A DNA stretch of 64,000 nt from Clostridium punense (GTDB taxonomy: Bacteria > Bacillota > Clostridia > Clostridiales > Clostridiaceae). Position 1 is the stretch's first letter; the number at the start of each line of letters is the position of its first letter. The stretch is from positions 124,001-188,000 of the forward strand of contig NZ_JAGGLL010000001.1 in NCBI RefSeq assembly GCF_017874425.1, in the 5' to 3' direction. Both the position numbers and the translations under genes were made by a program. Below are positions 54,179-63,855 of this stretch, in pieces. The notes beneath the pieces are model-generated. The model was given only the letters and a program-made list of their open reading frames with translations. It did not search any database and was not told where the DNA came from.

Positions 54179-54256
54179 AAGGTCTTCATTCCCTTCAGAG
54201 TAATTGCATTTTAATTATCTCCTGATGTAAAAACTTTTATACTGAAGACAACCTTA
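54178..54256 (-). promoter_or_regulatory. Stem-loop joining the sigE stop to the sigG start
   Basis: On the minus strand TAAGGTTGTCTTCA, which contains the sigE stop, can pair with TGAAGACCTTA, which ends at the sigG ATG. The stem would hide the sigG start in read-through transcripts. In B. subtilis a leader stem-loop limits sigG translation from spoIIG read-through; the same role here is inferred. Confidence 0.5.
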
Positions 54257-54994
54257 CAACATTTTATTAATTTCTTTCTTTAATCTTTTTATTATTCTTT
54301 TTTCTAATCGAGAAATGTAGGATTGAGATATACCAAGCATATCAGCCACTTCTTTTTGGGTTTTCTCTTGGAAACCATTTAATCCAAATCTTAACTCCAC
54401 AATTTCTTTTTCTCTATTATTTAGTTTTCCCATGGCAATTACTAATAACTGCTTATCCACTTCATCTTCTATAAAATTATATACCACATCACTGTCAGTA
54501 CCTAAGATATCTGATAATAATAACTCGTTCCCATCCCAATCAATATTTAAAGGCTCGTAGAAGGATATTTCTGTTTTTGTTTTACTGTTTCTTCTTAGAT
54601 ACATTAAAATTTCATTTTCAATACACCTAGAAGCATAGGTGGCAAGCTTTATTTTTTTCTCTGGGTCAAAGGTGTTAACAGCCTTAATAAGACCTATAGT
54701 TCCAACTGAAATTAAATCTTCTACGTTTACTCCTGTATTCTCAAATTTACGGGCTATATAAACCACTAATCTCAAATTTCGCTCAATTAGTACAGCTCTA
54801 ATGCTCTCATCGCCTGAAACTAAGTCTTGTACTAACTTATCTTCTTCTTCCTTAGATAATGGTGGGGGTAGTGCATCATTTCCACCAATATAATAGACAT
54901 GTCCAGCAAAAGCTTTAAACTTACTTACAAATCTGCTTATAGCACTTGGAATAGCTTTTAATAAATTCATTATTTTTTCTCTTATTTTACTCAT
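54254..54994 (-). CDS. sigE: Mother-cell sigma factor SigE (pro-form)
   Basis: A 246-residue sigma factor with a pro-sequence of about 30 residues ([13 protein letters not shown]..., amphipathic) ending near [17 protein letters not shown], the cleavage area used by SpoIIGA. Region 2 ([18 protein letters not shown]) and region 4 ([20 protein letters not shown]) are intact. SigE starts the mother-cell programme, which includes spoIVA, ylbJ and sigK in known systems. ATG 54994 is six bases after GGGGG; ATG 54997 is one codon earlier but too close. It lies 14 bp after spoIIGA. Confidence 0.96.
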   Translation of the reverse strand: MSKIREKIMNLLKAIPSAISRFVSKFKAFAGHVYYIGGNDALPPPLSKEEEDKLVQDLVSGDESIRAVLIERNLRLVVYIARKFENTGVNVEDLISVGTIGLIKAVNTFDPEKKIKLATYASRCIENEILMYLRRNSKTKTEISFYEPLNIDWDGNELLLSDILGTDSDVVYNFIEDEVDKQLLVIAMGKLNNREKEIVELRFGLNGFQEKTQKEVADMLGISQSYISRLEKRIIKRLKKEINKML

Positions 54995-55008
54995 CATAAT
55001 CCCCCACT

Positions 55009-55809
55009 TTATAAAATTCCTCTTGGTAAGAGTCCGTTATAATCGTCATATTTGCTCAATTTCTTATCACAGAATGCTACTATAGCCTTTTCTTCCTTTG
55101 TTATGTCATTCATGGTAATTTTTATGCTATCAGGTTTTATTCCTATTAATTTTCCATGTTGTCCATTTACCACTGAATAAGGTATATGGTATATAGAATA
55201 CCCCTCTAGATTAATTTTATCGAAGTACTCTTTTTCAATAATAATTACAGGTAGGTTAGTGGCAGGTTCTCTCAGTTCATTACCTGTATCTAGGAAAACC
55301 TTTAAAGAAGTTTTTACCTCCTTTGTACAAATCTCAATATTGTAAATAAATTGGTCCAGTTTCTTTCTATCCTTTACATAAATCACTAATCTGTTTATAA
55401 CTATATAAATTATCATAATTCCTATGTAAATGTTTTTTGATGAAAAATTAATTACCCTTGTATTTGGAGTTAAATTTGGATTCTCACTTAGTGCACTATA
55501 GAAGGCTAGTCCAGCTAATAAAAAGGAGTAAAAATAAAATATTATTGTAGATTTAGCTAGAAAAAGTAGATTTTTCTCTTTTACTGCAATAAATATCATT
55601 AACACCGCCATTAAAACTTGAAAAGGTATTCCTGATAAATACTGATATCTAGGTACCAGCATTGGAATCACATAAAGACTTCCAATGAAGGCTGAAATGA
55701 TAAGTCTCATAACACTTGCTTTCCTCTTAATAGTTTGTAAGGTAATAGTAATAAGGAAAATATTCACAATAAAATTCTGAAATAATAGCACATCTAAATA
55801 TATAACCAT
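55009..55809 (-). CDS. spoIIGA: Sporulation sigma-E processing peptidase SpoIIGA
   Basis: A 266-residue protein with an N-terminal membrane domain of about five spans ([20 protein letters not shown] onward) and a C-terminal aspartic-protease domain whose catalytic Asp lies in [12 protein letters not shown]. It is somewhat shorter than the B. subtilis protein (309), as is usual in clostridia. It cleaves the pro-sequence of SigE at the sporulation septum in response to forespore SpoIIR. It is the first gene of spoIIGA-sigE, with sigG following. Confidence 0.93.
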   Translation of the reverse strand: MVIYLDVLLFQNFIVNIFLITITLQTIKRKASVMRLIISAFIGSLYVIPMLVPRYQYLSGIPFQVLMAVLMIFIAVKEKNLLFLAKSTIIFYFYSFLLAGLAFYSALSENPNLTPNTRVINFSSKNIYIGIMIIYIVINRLVIYVKDRKKLDQFIYNIEICTKEVKTSLKVFLDTGNELREPATNLPVIIIEKEYFDKINLEGYSIYHIPYSVVNGQHGKLIGIKPDSIKITMNDITKEEKAIVAFCDKKLSKYDDYNGLLPRGIL

Positions 55810-55829
55810 GGCTACTCCTCCTTTACTCT

Positions 55830-55912
55830 ATTATAACTTCCATTAAGTGTAAAATTTGTAAAATCATATTAGTAAAATAGGATTTATTCATCAAATTTTA
55901 CGTCATTTTACG
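55830..55912 (-). promoter_or_regulatory. Candidate spoIIG promoter with direct repeats
   Basis: TATAAT on the minus strand (55835-55830) lies 21 bp before the spoIIGA start, with no good -35 at 17 bp but TTTACA/TTTTAC at 21-22 bp, the long spacing known from the Spo0A-dependent spoIIG promoter of B. subtilis. Two copies of CGTAAAAT, 10 bp apart (55912-55905 and 55902-55895), lie upstream. They do not match the TGTCGAA 0A box well, so Spo0A binding is only a guess. Confidence 0.35.
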
Positions 55913-55934
55913 ATTTATTTTTCACAAAAAATAA

Positions 55935-55974
55935 AAAAGCAGCTGTAAATCAAATAAAATTTACAGCTGCTTTT
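55935..55974 (-). terminator. Terminator after ftsZ
   Basis: Perfect 16-bp arms AAAAGCAGCTGTAAAT and ATTTACAGCTGCTTTT around an 8-nt loop, followed by TTATTTTTTGTG on the minus strand, 10 bp past the ftsZ stop. Confidence 0.9.
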
Positions 55975-55984
55975 AACTATTAAA

Positions 55985-57088
55985 TTATCTCATATTTTTT
56001 CTTAGCCATGTAGGTACAGCAAAATCCTCTTCTTGAGCCTTTGGTTGCTCTGGCTCTTTTGTAGCCGCTACTTCGCTATGAATTACTTCTCTTTTTGGCA
56101 ATTCAATTTTGCTTGTAGGCTGGTGAATAGCTTTATCACATTCAAAGCCTGTAGCAATTACAGTTATTCTAATTTCATCTTTTAAATTTTCATCAATAAC
56201 TGCACCAAAAATTATGTTTGCATCTGGATCTGCTGCTTCTTGAACGATTTGTGCAGCTTCGCTAATTTCAAGTAAAGATAAATCAGCTCCTCCAGTAACG
56301 TTTAATAACACCCCAGTTGCTCCAATAATTGAAGTTTCAAGTAATGGACTTGAAATAGCTTGTTTTGCAGCCTCTTGAGCTCTGTTATCACCTTTTCCAG
56401 AACCTACTCCCATATGAGCAAGTCCTTTGTCTAACATAATTGTACTTATATCGGCAAAGTCAAGGTTAATTAATCCTGGAATAGTTATAAGGTCTGAAAT
56501 ACCTTGAACACCTTGTCTTAAAACATCATCAGCTCTTTTGAAAGATTCAACTAAAGTAGTTTTCTTATCAACTAAAGATAATAATCTTTCATTTGGTATT
56601 GTTACTAGGGTATCTACTGATTCTTTTAGAGCTTTAATTCCAGACTCAGCATGAATCATTCTTTTTCTTCCCTCAAATGGGAATGGTTTAGTTACAACCC
56701 CTACAGTTAATATTCCCATAGATTTAGCTATTTCAGCAACTACAGGTGCTGCTCCAGTACCTGTTCCACCGCCCATACCAGCAGTGATGAATACCATGTC
56801 AGCTCCCTTTAAAGCTTGGACAATTTCTTCCTTGCTTTCTTCTGCTGCTTTTCTGCCGATTTCTGGATTAGCTCCAGCACCTAGACCTCTAGTAAGCTTG
56901 TCTCCAAGTTGAATTTTTAATTCAGCTTTAGAAAGTGCTAATGCTTGCTTATCAGTATTAATGCCAATAAACTCTACATTTTTTAATCCTTCTTCAATCA
57001 TTCTATTTACAGCGTTGTTTCCACCGCCACCGCATCCAATAACTTTAATTTTACATAAGTCTTTGTCTTGTACATCAAAATCAATCAC
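55985..57088 (-). CDS. ftsZ: Cell division GTPase FtsZ
   Basis: A 367-residue tubulin homologue with [13 protein letters not shown], the tubulin signature [14 protein letters not shown], and the T7-loop segment NLDFADI. A linker leads to the conserved C-terminal peptide VPTWLRK, which binds FtsA and other partners. FtsZ forms the division ring and, in sporulation, the polar septum. It lies 15 bp after ftsA and before the spoIIG cluster, as in B. subtilis. Confidence 0.97.
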   Translation of the reverse strand: MIDFDVQDKDLCKIKVIGCGGGGNNAVNRMIEEGLKNVEFIGINTDKQALALSKAELKIQLGDKLTRGLGAGANPEIGRKAAEESKEEIVQALKGADMVFITAGMGGGTGTGAAPVVAEIAKSMGILTVGVVTKPFPFEGRKRMIHAESGIKALKESVDTLVTIPNERLLSLVDKKTTLVESFKRADDVLRQGVQGISDLITIPGLINLDFADISTIMLDKGLAHMGVGSGKGDNRAQEAAKQAISSPLLETSIIGATGVLLNVTGGADLSLLEISEAAQIVQEAADPDANIIFGAVIDENLKDEIRITVIATGFECDKAIHQPTSKIELPKREVIHSEVAATKEPEQPKAQEEDFAVPTWLRKNMR

Positions 57089-57103
57089 AGTACTACCTCC
57101 TCA

Positions 57104-58354
57104 TTAGAAAAATTCCGCCAAAAATTCTTTTATTTTACTTGAAAATGTATTTTTTTCTTTTCCCTCATGTCTACTATCTGTTGCTAAATCACTAGTTTCT
57201 GTTTTTTCAACTAATTCATTGCTTATTTTATTTCTTAATACAACTTCTTTGATAATTCCAGTGGCAGTAGAGTATATAGGATTTGCAGCACCTACATAAG
57301 AAGGTGATCCTACTCTTACAGGCTTATCAAAAATTTCTGCCGCAACTACTGTTATATCTCTAAATAGTGCTGCACCGCCTCCAACAATTACAAAGGAACT
57401 TATATCCTTGTAGTTACCATCCTCTACAAGCTTCTTTTTAATAATACTTAATAATTCCTTTACCCTCTCACCTATAATCTCAACTAAAGTATCATAATTA
57501 ATATCTATGGACCCATTACCTGTTATAGAGTTCACTTTAACTCTATAGTTTTGTAAAGCCTTGTCCTTTATTAAATTACTACACTTTATTTTTAGGTTTT
57601 CCGCGTCTTCACGAGGTACTTTAAGACAAATAGAAATATCATTGGTTATAGTTTCTCCGCCTAAGCCCACAGAAAAAACATTTAAAATTCTATTGTTTTT
57701 ATAAACTGAGGTCTCAATAACTTCTGCACCTATATCAATAAGTGCTACTCCATTATCTATTTCATCTTCTTCAATAATATCTTTATATATACCTAATGAA
57801 TTAACTACTATACCACTTACGCCAACTCCTGCTCTATTTAAAGCCTTTTTATAGCCTTCTATCATGGCAGATGGGGCTGTAACTACTTGAGCCTCCACAG
57901 TAAGCTGTTCTCCTACCATGCCAACTGGGTTTGTAATATTACTCATCCCATCTACAATAAACATTTCAGGTTCAACAGCAACAACTTCTATATTGGGTTC
58001 TACTGGTAATAGCCTTACAGCATCTAACACATTTTTGAAATCTGAAATTTGAATCTCTTTGTTTGGTGAAGATATAGAAACAGCTCTTCTATTTTTAGTT
58101 AATTCACATAATGATATTGGTATGGATAAATAAGCATCTTTTATGGACATACTTACTATATTTTCTAAGTCTTTAATGACGTTAGTCACTGCATAGGATA
58201 CTGAATTTGTGTCCACTACCATGCCATTTCTAATTCCATTACACTTAGAAGTAGTAATTCCCAAAATTTGAATTCGACTATCTTTATCTACTTTTCCAAC
58301 AACACCACATACCTTAGATGAGCTAATATCTATTCCAACAATATGCTTGCTCAT
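57104..58354 (-). CDS. ftsA: Cell division protein FtsA
   Basis: A 416-residue actin-family ATPase starting MSKHIVGIDISSSKVCGVVG, with the phosphate-2 motif ALIDIGAEVIETSVY and the late FVIVGGGAALFRD. The last residues FSSKIKEFLAEFF form an amphipathic helix, the membrane-targeting sequence of FtsA. It anchors FtsZ to the membrane. Sequence is more diverged than in bacilli, but domain order and the neighbouring ftsZ support the call. Confidence 0.92.
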   Translation of the reverse strand: MSKHIVGIDISSSKVCGVVGKVDKDSRIQILGITTSKCNGIRNGMVVDTNSVSYAVTNVIKDLENIVSMSIKDAYLSIPISLCELTKNRRAVSISSPNKEIQISDFKNVLDAVRLLPVEPNIEVVAVEPEMFIVDGMSNITNPVGMVGEQLTVEAQVVTAPSAMIEGYKKALNRAGVGVSGIVVNSLGIYKDIIEEDEIDNGVALIDIGAEVIETSVYKNNRILNVFSVGLGGETITNDISICLKVPREDAENLKIKCSNLIKDKALQNYRVKVNSITGNGSIDINYDTLVEIIGERVKELLSIIKKKLVEDGNYKDISSFVIVGGGAALFRDITVVAAEIFDKPVRVGSPSYVGAANPIYSTATGIIKEVVLRNKISNELVEKTETSDLATDSRHEGKEKNTFSSKIKEFLAEFF

Positions 58355-58589
58355 TTAAACTGTTCCTCCTTTGATAGAAGTCTCAAAGGAATATATTCAA
58401 CAAAAACTTCAAATTTCCTCCAAAATTTAAGGCTTTTAAAAGAAAAATTTATAAAATATTATGATATCTTTAAATATGTACTTTTATAAATACTACTAGT
58501 CTTCAATCTTAGTATAAAACCTGGTTAAATAAAATGCAATATTAAAAACCTTTTTGTAAATATTTTTTCCATTTTATTGTTGAATTTTA

Positions 58590-58617
58590 AAAGGTGCATT
58601 TAAGTGATGCACCCTTT
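58590..58617 (-). terminator. Terminator after pilT
   Basis: GGTGCAT and ATGCACC pair around a 7-nt loop, with AAAG/CTTT extending it and TTTTAAAATTC following on the minus strand, just past the pilT stop. Confidence 0.75.
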
Positions 58618-58620
58618 ATA

Positions 58621-59673
58621 TTATATCATAATCATTCTTCCAAGTATTTCCTTATCAACAGCATAAGTCATTGCAACCTCCCTAGAAATCTCACCATTTC
58701 TATATAACTCAGAAATTGCCATATCCATAGTTTTCATACCATACTTACTACCTGTTTGCACTGCTGACTCAATTTGATGAGTCTTCCCTTCTCTAATAAG
58801 GTTTTGAATGGCAGGGGTTATAGTCATAACCTCTAAGGCTGCAGCTCTTCCTCTATCCTCATACTTTGGGAGCAGTTGCTGAGATATTATGCCTTGCAGA
58901 ACTGCTGCTAATTGGATCTTAATTTGTTGCTGCTGAAAAGGTGGAAATACATCAACTATTCTATCTATAGTTTTTGCTGCCCCAATGGTGTGCAGGGTAG
59001 AAAAAACTAAATGCCCAGTTTCAGCTGCTGTGATAGCAATAGAAATAGTTTCTAAATCTCTCATCTCTCCCACAAGAATAACATCGGGGTCTTCTCTTAG
59101 TATTGCTCTTAAAGCATTTTGATAGGTTTTAGTATCTCTTCCAATTTCCCTTTGATTCACAATAGATTTATTATGCTTATGTAAATACTCAATAGGATCT
59201 TCAAGAGTAATAACATGTGCATTTCTATTGGTATTTATCTCATTTATCATAGCAGCTAAAGTTGTACTTTTTCCACTTCCTGTAGGTCCTGTTACAAGAA
59301 CTAAACCTCTTTGCCTCTCTGTTAAGTCTTTAAGAGCTGGTGGAAATCTTAATTCCTTCAAGGTTGGAATTTTCAAGGCTACAACTCTAAGAGCTATAGC
59401 ATCTCCACCTCTTTGTTTATACACATTTACTCTAAATCTTCCTAACCCTGAAACTGAATAGGAGGTGTCTATCTCTCCAACTTCATTATATACTTCATAT
59501 TCTTTGCCTAAAATTTCCCTGGCATAATATGTAGTGTCTGGAGGTAACAGCTTTTCGTTGTTTACTGAAACTAAATGGCCATTAACTCTTAAGGTAGGAG
59601 GCGCCCCAACAGTTAAATGCAAATCTGACGCATTTTTATCCATTGTCAACTTTAATAATTCTTGTAGTTGCAT
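58621..59673 (-). CDS. pilT: Type IV pilus retraction ATPase PilT
   Basis: A 350-residue ATPase with Walker A GPTGSGKSTTLAAM, the Asp box ITLEDPIEYLH, Walker B LVGEMRDLETISIAI and the His box TLHTIGAAKTIDRIV, the set that marks PilT. The C-terminal AIRS-like motif appears as AISELYRNGEIS. It drives pilus retraction and twitching. No pilin or assembly genes occur nearby; a lone pilT beside ftsA is usual in clostridia. aroE lies 12 bp upstream. Confidence 0.94.
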   Translation of the reverse strand: MQLQELLKLTMDKNASDLHLTVGAPPTLRVNGHLVSVNNEKLLPPDTTYYAREILGKEYEVYNEVGEIDTSYSVSGLGRFRVNVYKQRGGDAIALRVVALKIPTLKELRFPPALKDLTERQRGLVLVTGPTGSGKSTTLAAMINEINTNRNAHVITLEDPIEYLHKHNKSIVNQREIGRDTKTYQNALRAILREDPDVILVGEMRDLETISIAITAAETGHLVFSTLHTIGAAKTIDRIVDVFPPFQQQQIKIQLAAVLQGIISQQLLPKYEDRGRAAALEVMTITPAIQNLIREGKTHQIESAVQTGSKYGMKTMDMAISELYRNGEISREVAMTYAVDKEILGRMIMI

Positions 59674-59685
59674 AGTAACTCTCCT

Positions 59686-60459
59686 TTATAAATTCTCATC
59701 AATGTTTTCGTACCAAATTTCAATAGCTTTATATGCTTGATTAAATAGCATATTTTTTCCATTTATAGTTCTACATCCAAAAATTTCACCAGTACTTAAA
59801 AATATAGATTTTTCTGGCACATAATTTAAATCGTAAAACAAAGTATTCTTGTTTGCACTAATAATATTAATGGGTTGTTTCTCAGCATGGTTTCCACCAC
59901 CAAGAGGGGTGCAGTTTATTACAATTTGATAGTCTTCCAAAAAAAACTCTTCATTAAAACCCCAAACCTTGCTGATTATACTCTTACTATTTTTTAAAGC
60001 CTCCTGGTTCCTAGCTACAACTTCAATGCTAGAAGCACCATTATCATAAAGTGCATATAGAACTGCTTTAGCTGCCCCCCCACTGCCTATAACAAGGGCT
60101 TTACACCCCTTTATGCAGAAGTTTATATCTTTAAGAGTTTTTATAAATCCATAGTAATCAGTATTGTATCCTATTAACTTATCAGATCTTACTACCACTG
60201 TATTTACTGCTCCTATATAGTTTGCTGGGTACGTTACCTCATCTAAGAAACTTATTATATGTTCCTTGTAAGGAATAGTAACATTGAAGCCCACTATATT
60301 TTTTTCTCTGACACTATGAATAAACTCTTCTATATTATTTTTTTCTATATCAAACAGCTTATATTCTAAACAAATATTATTAGCTTTGTAATATTCATTA
60401 TGAATAAGAGGTGATATAGAGTATTTTATGGACCTTCCAAGTAATCCACTATATCTCAC
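59686..60459 (-). CDS. aroE: Shikimate dehydrogenase
   Basis: A 257-residue enzyme with the substrate site SISPLIHNEYY, VTIPYKEHI (catalytic Lys), GAVNTVV, and the NADP site VIGSGGAAKAVLYAL. It reduces 3-dehydroshikimate in aromatic amino acid synthesis. The start is a GTG at 60459 seven bases after AAGGAGG. It is shorter than many AroE proteins (about 270-290) but all key motifs are present. It probably forms a unit with pilT. Confidence 0.93.
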   Translation of the reverse strand: MRYSGLLGRSIKYSISPLIHNEYYKANNICLEYKLFDIEKNNIEEFIHSVREKNIVGFNVTIPYKEHIISFLDEVTYPANYIGAVNTVVVRSDKLIGYNTDYYGFIKTLKDINFCIKGCKALVIGSGGAAKAVLYALYDNGASSIEVVARNQEALKNSKSIISKVWGFNEEFFLEDYQIVINCTPLGGGNHAEKQPINIISANKNTLFYDLNYVPEKSIFLSTGEIFGCRTINGKNMLFNQAYKAIEIWYENIDENL

Positions 60460-60692
60460 TATATCACCTCCTTTAATCTCTTATATTGGTAATCCTTCTA
60501 AAGTTATTTTCAAAATTCTTTCGTTACCGCTGAACATGTATCAAGGATTATCATATAGGTAACCTAAGTTGAAATTTACCCTTGTTATCCTAATGCCTTA
60601 AGAAATAAGTAATTTAAATTATCACCAGGAAACCTTATAACTATATTAAATTATCACCTATAATCCAATAATTGTAAAGGATTTATTATAGT

Positions 60693-61403
60693 TTAATAAT
60701 GAAGGTTCCCATAGCTGCCTAATTCCTTAAATAATTTTTTTAAGGCACGCTTTTCAATTCTAGATACATAAGATCTAGAAATACCTAACAATTTCGCAAT
60801 TTCCCTTTGAGTTCTAGCATTTCCGTCTAGTAACCCATATCTCATCTCAATAATAATTCTTTCACGTTCTTGCAATATTGTGTTTATCTTACCATAGAGC
60901 TTCTTAACTTGGATTTTGTTTTCCACTATTTCTACAACAGAATCCTTGTCGCTACTTAAGATATCCATCAATGAAATTTCATTACCTTCCTTATCTACTC
61001 CAATTGGATCTTGAAGGTAAACCTCTCCTTTTGTTTTTTTGTTATTTCTTATAAGCATTAATATCTCATTTTCAATACATCTTGCAGCATAGGTTGCAAG
61101 GCGTGTGCCCTTAGAACAATCAAAGGAATCAATAGCCTTAATTAATCCTACGGTGCCAATAGAAATTAAATCATCCACTTCCTTACCTGGGAAAGAATAC
61201 TTCTTAACAATATGAGCCACCAGTCTTAAGTTTCTCTCCACCAGCATATTCTTTGCCTTCAAATCTCCATTTTTAAATTTGTTTAAGTACAACTTTTCCT
61301 CTTCTTCCGTCAGTGGTTGCGGAAATGAACTGTTGCCAGATACATATCCTGTTAATAAAGTGAATTGTCCAATCACATTTAATAACCAACTTAAGAAAAC
61401 CAT
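60693..61403 (-). CDS. sigK: Late mother-cell sigma factor SigK, uninterrupted
   Basis: A 236-residue sigma factor. The hydrophobic pro-sequence (MVFLSWLLNVIGQFTLLTGY) ends near the conserved FPQPLTEEEE segment, the area cleaved by SpoIVFB in bacilli. Region 2 (DLISIGTVGLIKAIDSFD) and region 4 (TQREIAKLLGISRSYVSRIE) are continuous in one frame, so no skin-type prophage interrupts the gene. SigK controls late coat and cortex genes. ATG 61403 follows GGGGGAG. It lies downstream of the penicillin-binding protein gene. Confidence 0.96.
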   Translation of the reverse strand: MVFLSWLLNVIGQFTLLTGYVSGNSSFPQPLTEEEEKLYLNKFKNGDLKAKNMLVERNLRLVAHIVKKYSFPGKEVDDLISIGTVGLIKAIDSFDCSKGTRLATYAARCIENEILMLIRNNKKTKGEVYLQDPIGVDKEGNEISLMDILSSDKDSVVEIVENKIQVKKLYGKINTILQERERIIIEMRYGLLDGNARTQREIAKLLGISRSYVSRIEKRALKKLFKELGSYGNLHY

Positions 61404-61488
61404 AGATGCTCCCCCTAAAAGTGCTTATTAATATAATATGATTAGAAAATTAAAAAGTGCATGTACACCTAATTATTTATTTAATTTT

Positions 61489-63168
61489 TTACTTCAAGTA
61501 TTTATTTTTTACTATACCTTCAACTATATCCTTAAACACATAAGAAGCAGTTCCTCCGCCAGCGTCAGTTTTTATTATTTGTGGAACAAATACCACCATA
61601 GAGTAATATTTATTGTTGTACTTAAAAAAGCCTGCAAACCAACCATCAGAACATTCTACATCCTTGTTGTCCTTATCTTTAATCCAATATTCTGTAGTTC
61701 CAGTTTTTCCACCGACTTCAGCTCCTGAAACCATGGCCTTTTTCCCTGTACCTAAGTCATTATTTACAACCTCTATCATACTATCTTTTATAGTTTGAGC
61801 AGTACCTTTACTTATTATTTTATTAGATTCACTTTCATACTTTTTGACCACAGAACCATCTTCTTTTAAAATGCTATCTATAATTCTAGGTTTAACATAT
61901 ATACCATTATTAGCTATGGTATTAGGGATAGTTAAAGCTTCAAGGGGGGTCGCTCTTACGGTTTGACCAATAGAAGTGTTAGTTATAATATCTTGAGAAT
62001 TTTTAGTTTCAAAACCTTCAATCTCTCCTACCTTTTCATCCTGCAAGTTTAAAACCTTTGAAAAGAGCCCCTGCTTATTAGCATAATCATATAGATTTTT
62101 CATGCCAACTCTCCAACCAATTTGTGCAAAGGTATTATTAGAGGAACTAATGAAAGCCTCCTTCATAGTGTAGGTAAACTTTTTCTCCTTACTCTTGGGA
62201 AATAACCCATTAACTAAATTAAAGCTTTCTGTATTGCTTACAATACCTTTATCTACAGCACCTTCATATACAATGGTTTTAAAGATTGATCCTACATAAA
62301 ATCCATTTTCACTTGGAGTACCTATGTTTACATTGTTACCGTAATCATCCTTTAGTGCCATGGATAATATTTTGCCACTATCAGCCTCCATCATCACTAC
62401 TCCTATTTGACTCATATCTTTATATTTTTCGTCTCTTAATACCTTTTCTGATAGTTCTTGTACTTCCTTATCCAAAGTTAGCTTTACATTTAGATTTTCC
62501 TTATTCTCAACAAGGTTTTCATCAATTATATTTCCACTAACGTCTTTTTCAAACCTCACTTTGGTGTATTTATTATTTTTAACGAATTCATATATTTCCC
62601 TTTCAAGGGTACCTTCATCCTTTAACTTTGTACTGTCCGAAATTTTGCTTCCTCTGGCTAAAACATTCCTAATATTAGAATTTATATCCTTGGCTGCTTC
62701 CTCACTCTCATATGCGTAAAAGCCCTTTACATTTTTAATGCTTTTTAGTTTATCATAGGTTTCTTTATCTATATCGAAATACTGCCTACCTTCCTTAGCA
62801 TATTTTGCTAAGGTTAAGTCATAATCTTTATTATAATTTCTAAGAGTGTAAGTAAGCGATTGTACCTCAGGAAGATTTTCCTTATTGTTCAAAGCTATAA
62901 AATTACTAATATCTACCACAGCATAGTACTTCTTTTCATAGTTAAATAATTCTTTATTATTTCTATCTAAAAGTTTAAAAGGAATATTTTTCACATTTTC
63001 CTCATAATAATATTGTCTGTTTGCCATAGTTTGAAGACTGCTATTGTCATACAGTTGGATATAAGCAAGTCTTGCTGTTAAAACTAGAAATAAAACTACC
63101 ATAATACTTGCTAAAGTATAGGTTCTCCCTAATATTTTTTGTTTATTGTTTCTTATATTAAAGCCCAT
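61489..63168 (-). CDS. Class B penicillin-binding protein (transpeptidase)
   Basis: A 559-residue protein with an N-terminal membrane anchor (about residues 15-37, YTLASIMVVLFLVLTARLAY), a dimerisation-type region, and a transpeptidase domain with SxxK (GSIFKT, near residue 293), SxN (SSNNTF) and KTG (GGKTGTTEYW, near 488). It cross-links peptidoglycan. Size and position after udk resemble PbpI (YrrR) of B. subtilis; SpoVD-like or PBP2 roles are also possible. Its ribosome site GAGGT lies inside the udk terminator hairpin. ATG 63168 was chosen because the longer frame starts inside that hairpin. Confidence 0.9.
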   Translation of the reverse strand: MGFNIRNNKQKILGRTYTLASIMVVLFLVLTARLAYIQLYDNSSLQTMANRQYYYEENVKNIPFKLLDRNNKELFNYEKKYYAVVDISNFIALNNKENLPEVQSLTYTLRNYNKDYDLTLAKYAKEGRQYFDIDKETYDKLKSIKNVKGFYAYESEEAAKDINSNIRNVLARGSKISDSTKLKDEGTLEREIYEFVKNNKYTKVRFEKDVSGNIIDENLVENKENLNVKLTLDKEVQELSEKVLRDEKYKDMSQIGVVMMEADSGKILSMALKDDYGNNVNIGTPSENGFYVGSIFKTIVYEGAVDKGIVSNTESFNLVNGLFPKSKEKKFTYTMKEAFISSSNNTFAQIGWRVGMKNLYDYANKQGLFSKVLNLQDEKVGEIEGFETKNSQDIITNTSIGQTVRATPLEALTIPNTIANNGIYVKPRIIDSILKEDGSVVKKYESESNKIISKGTAQTIKDSMIEVVNNDLGTGKKAMVSGAEVGGKTGTTEYWIKDKDNKDVECSDGWFAGFFKYNNKYYSMVVFVPQIIKTDAGGGTASYVFKDIVEGIVKNKYLK

Positions 63169-63176
63169 AAAAAAAC

Positions 63177-63212
63177 ACCTCACTCTAGTTCAATCATTGA
63201 CTAAAGTGAGGT
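63177..63212 (-). terminator. udk terminator overlapping the next ribosome site
   Basis: ACCTCACTCTAGTTCAA and TTGACTAAAGTGAGGT-type arms pair (two small mismatches), with TTTTTTTATG following on the minus strand. The 3' arm contains the GAGGT used to translate the penicillin-binding protein. Confidence 0.7.
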
Positions 63213-63234
63213 ATTGTATTCCAAAATATTACTT

Positions 63235-63855
63235 TTAATTTTGAAGTATTTGCTTAATATTTGCATTAATAATATCAATAGCAACCTTATTGTGGCCACC
63301 TTCAGGGATGATAATATCTGCGTACCTTTTTGTATTCTCAGTAAACTGCTCATGCATTTGCTTAACAACTGTTAAATACTGAGTAATAACTGAATCTATA
63401 GTTCTTCCTCTTTCATTAATGTCTCTTACTAATCTTCTTATAAATCTTACATCTGCATCAGTATCAACATAAATTTTAATGTCTAGCATATCTCTTACTT
63501 CTTTTTCCTGAAGTACTAAAATTCCTTCAACGATAACTATATCTCTTGATTCTATAGATACTGTCTCAACTTTTCTATTATGAACTTCAAAGTCATAAAT
63601 TGGCTTATTTATAGCCTTACCTTGAGTTAATTGGTTTAAATGCTGAACAAGGAGTTGAGTATCAAAGGCATCAGGATGGTCATAGTTAGTTTTTGTTCTT
63701 TCTTCTGGTGTCAAATGGCTTTGATCCTTGTAATAAGAATCTTGCTCAATCATAGCAATGCAGTTTTCACTAAAGCTCTTATATATTTCTCTGGCAATGG
63801 TGCTCTTTCCTGAACCAGTACCACCTGTAATTCCTATTAAAACTGGGCGCTTCAT
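63235..63855 (-). CDS. udk: Uridine kinase
   Basis: A 206-residue kinase with the P-loop [16 protein letters not shown], the catalytic Asp region [22 protein letters not shown], and VEGILVL. It phosphorylates uridine and cytidine for pyrimidine salvage. Its ATG shares one base with the stop of the upstream gene (TAATG). The set peptidase U32 - udk - penicillin-binding protein resembles the yrrO-udk-greA-pbpI region of B. subtilis, without greA. Confidence 0.96.
   Translation of the reverse strand: MKRPVLIGITGGTGSGKSTIAREIYKSFSENCIAMIEQDSYYKDQSHLTPEERTKTNYDHPDAFDTQLLVQHLNQLTQGKAINKPIYDFEVHNRKVETVSIESRDIVIVEGILVLQEKEVRDMLDIKIYVDTDADVRFIRRLVRDINERGRTIDSVITQYLTVVKQMHEQFTENTKRYADIIIPEGGHNKVAIDIINANIKQILQN

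Noticed and set aside
55895-55912. Treating CGTAAAAT repeats before spoIIGA as proven Spo0A boxes
   Set aside because: They differ from TGTCGAA at key positions; kept only as a low-confidence candidate.
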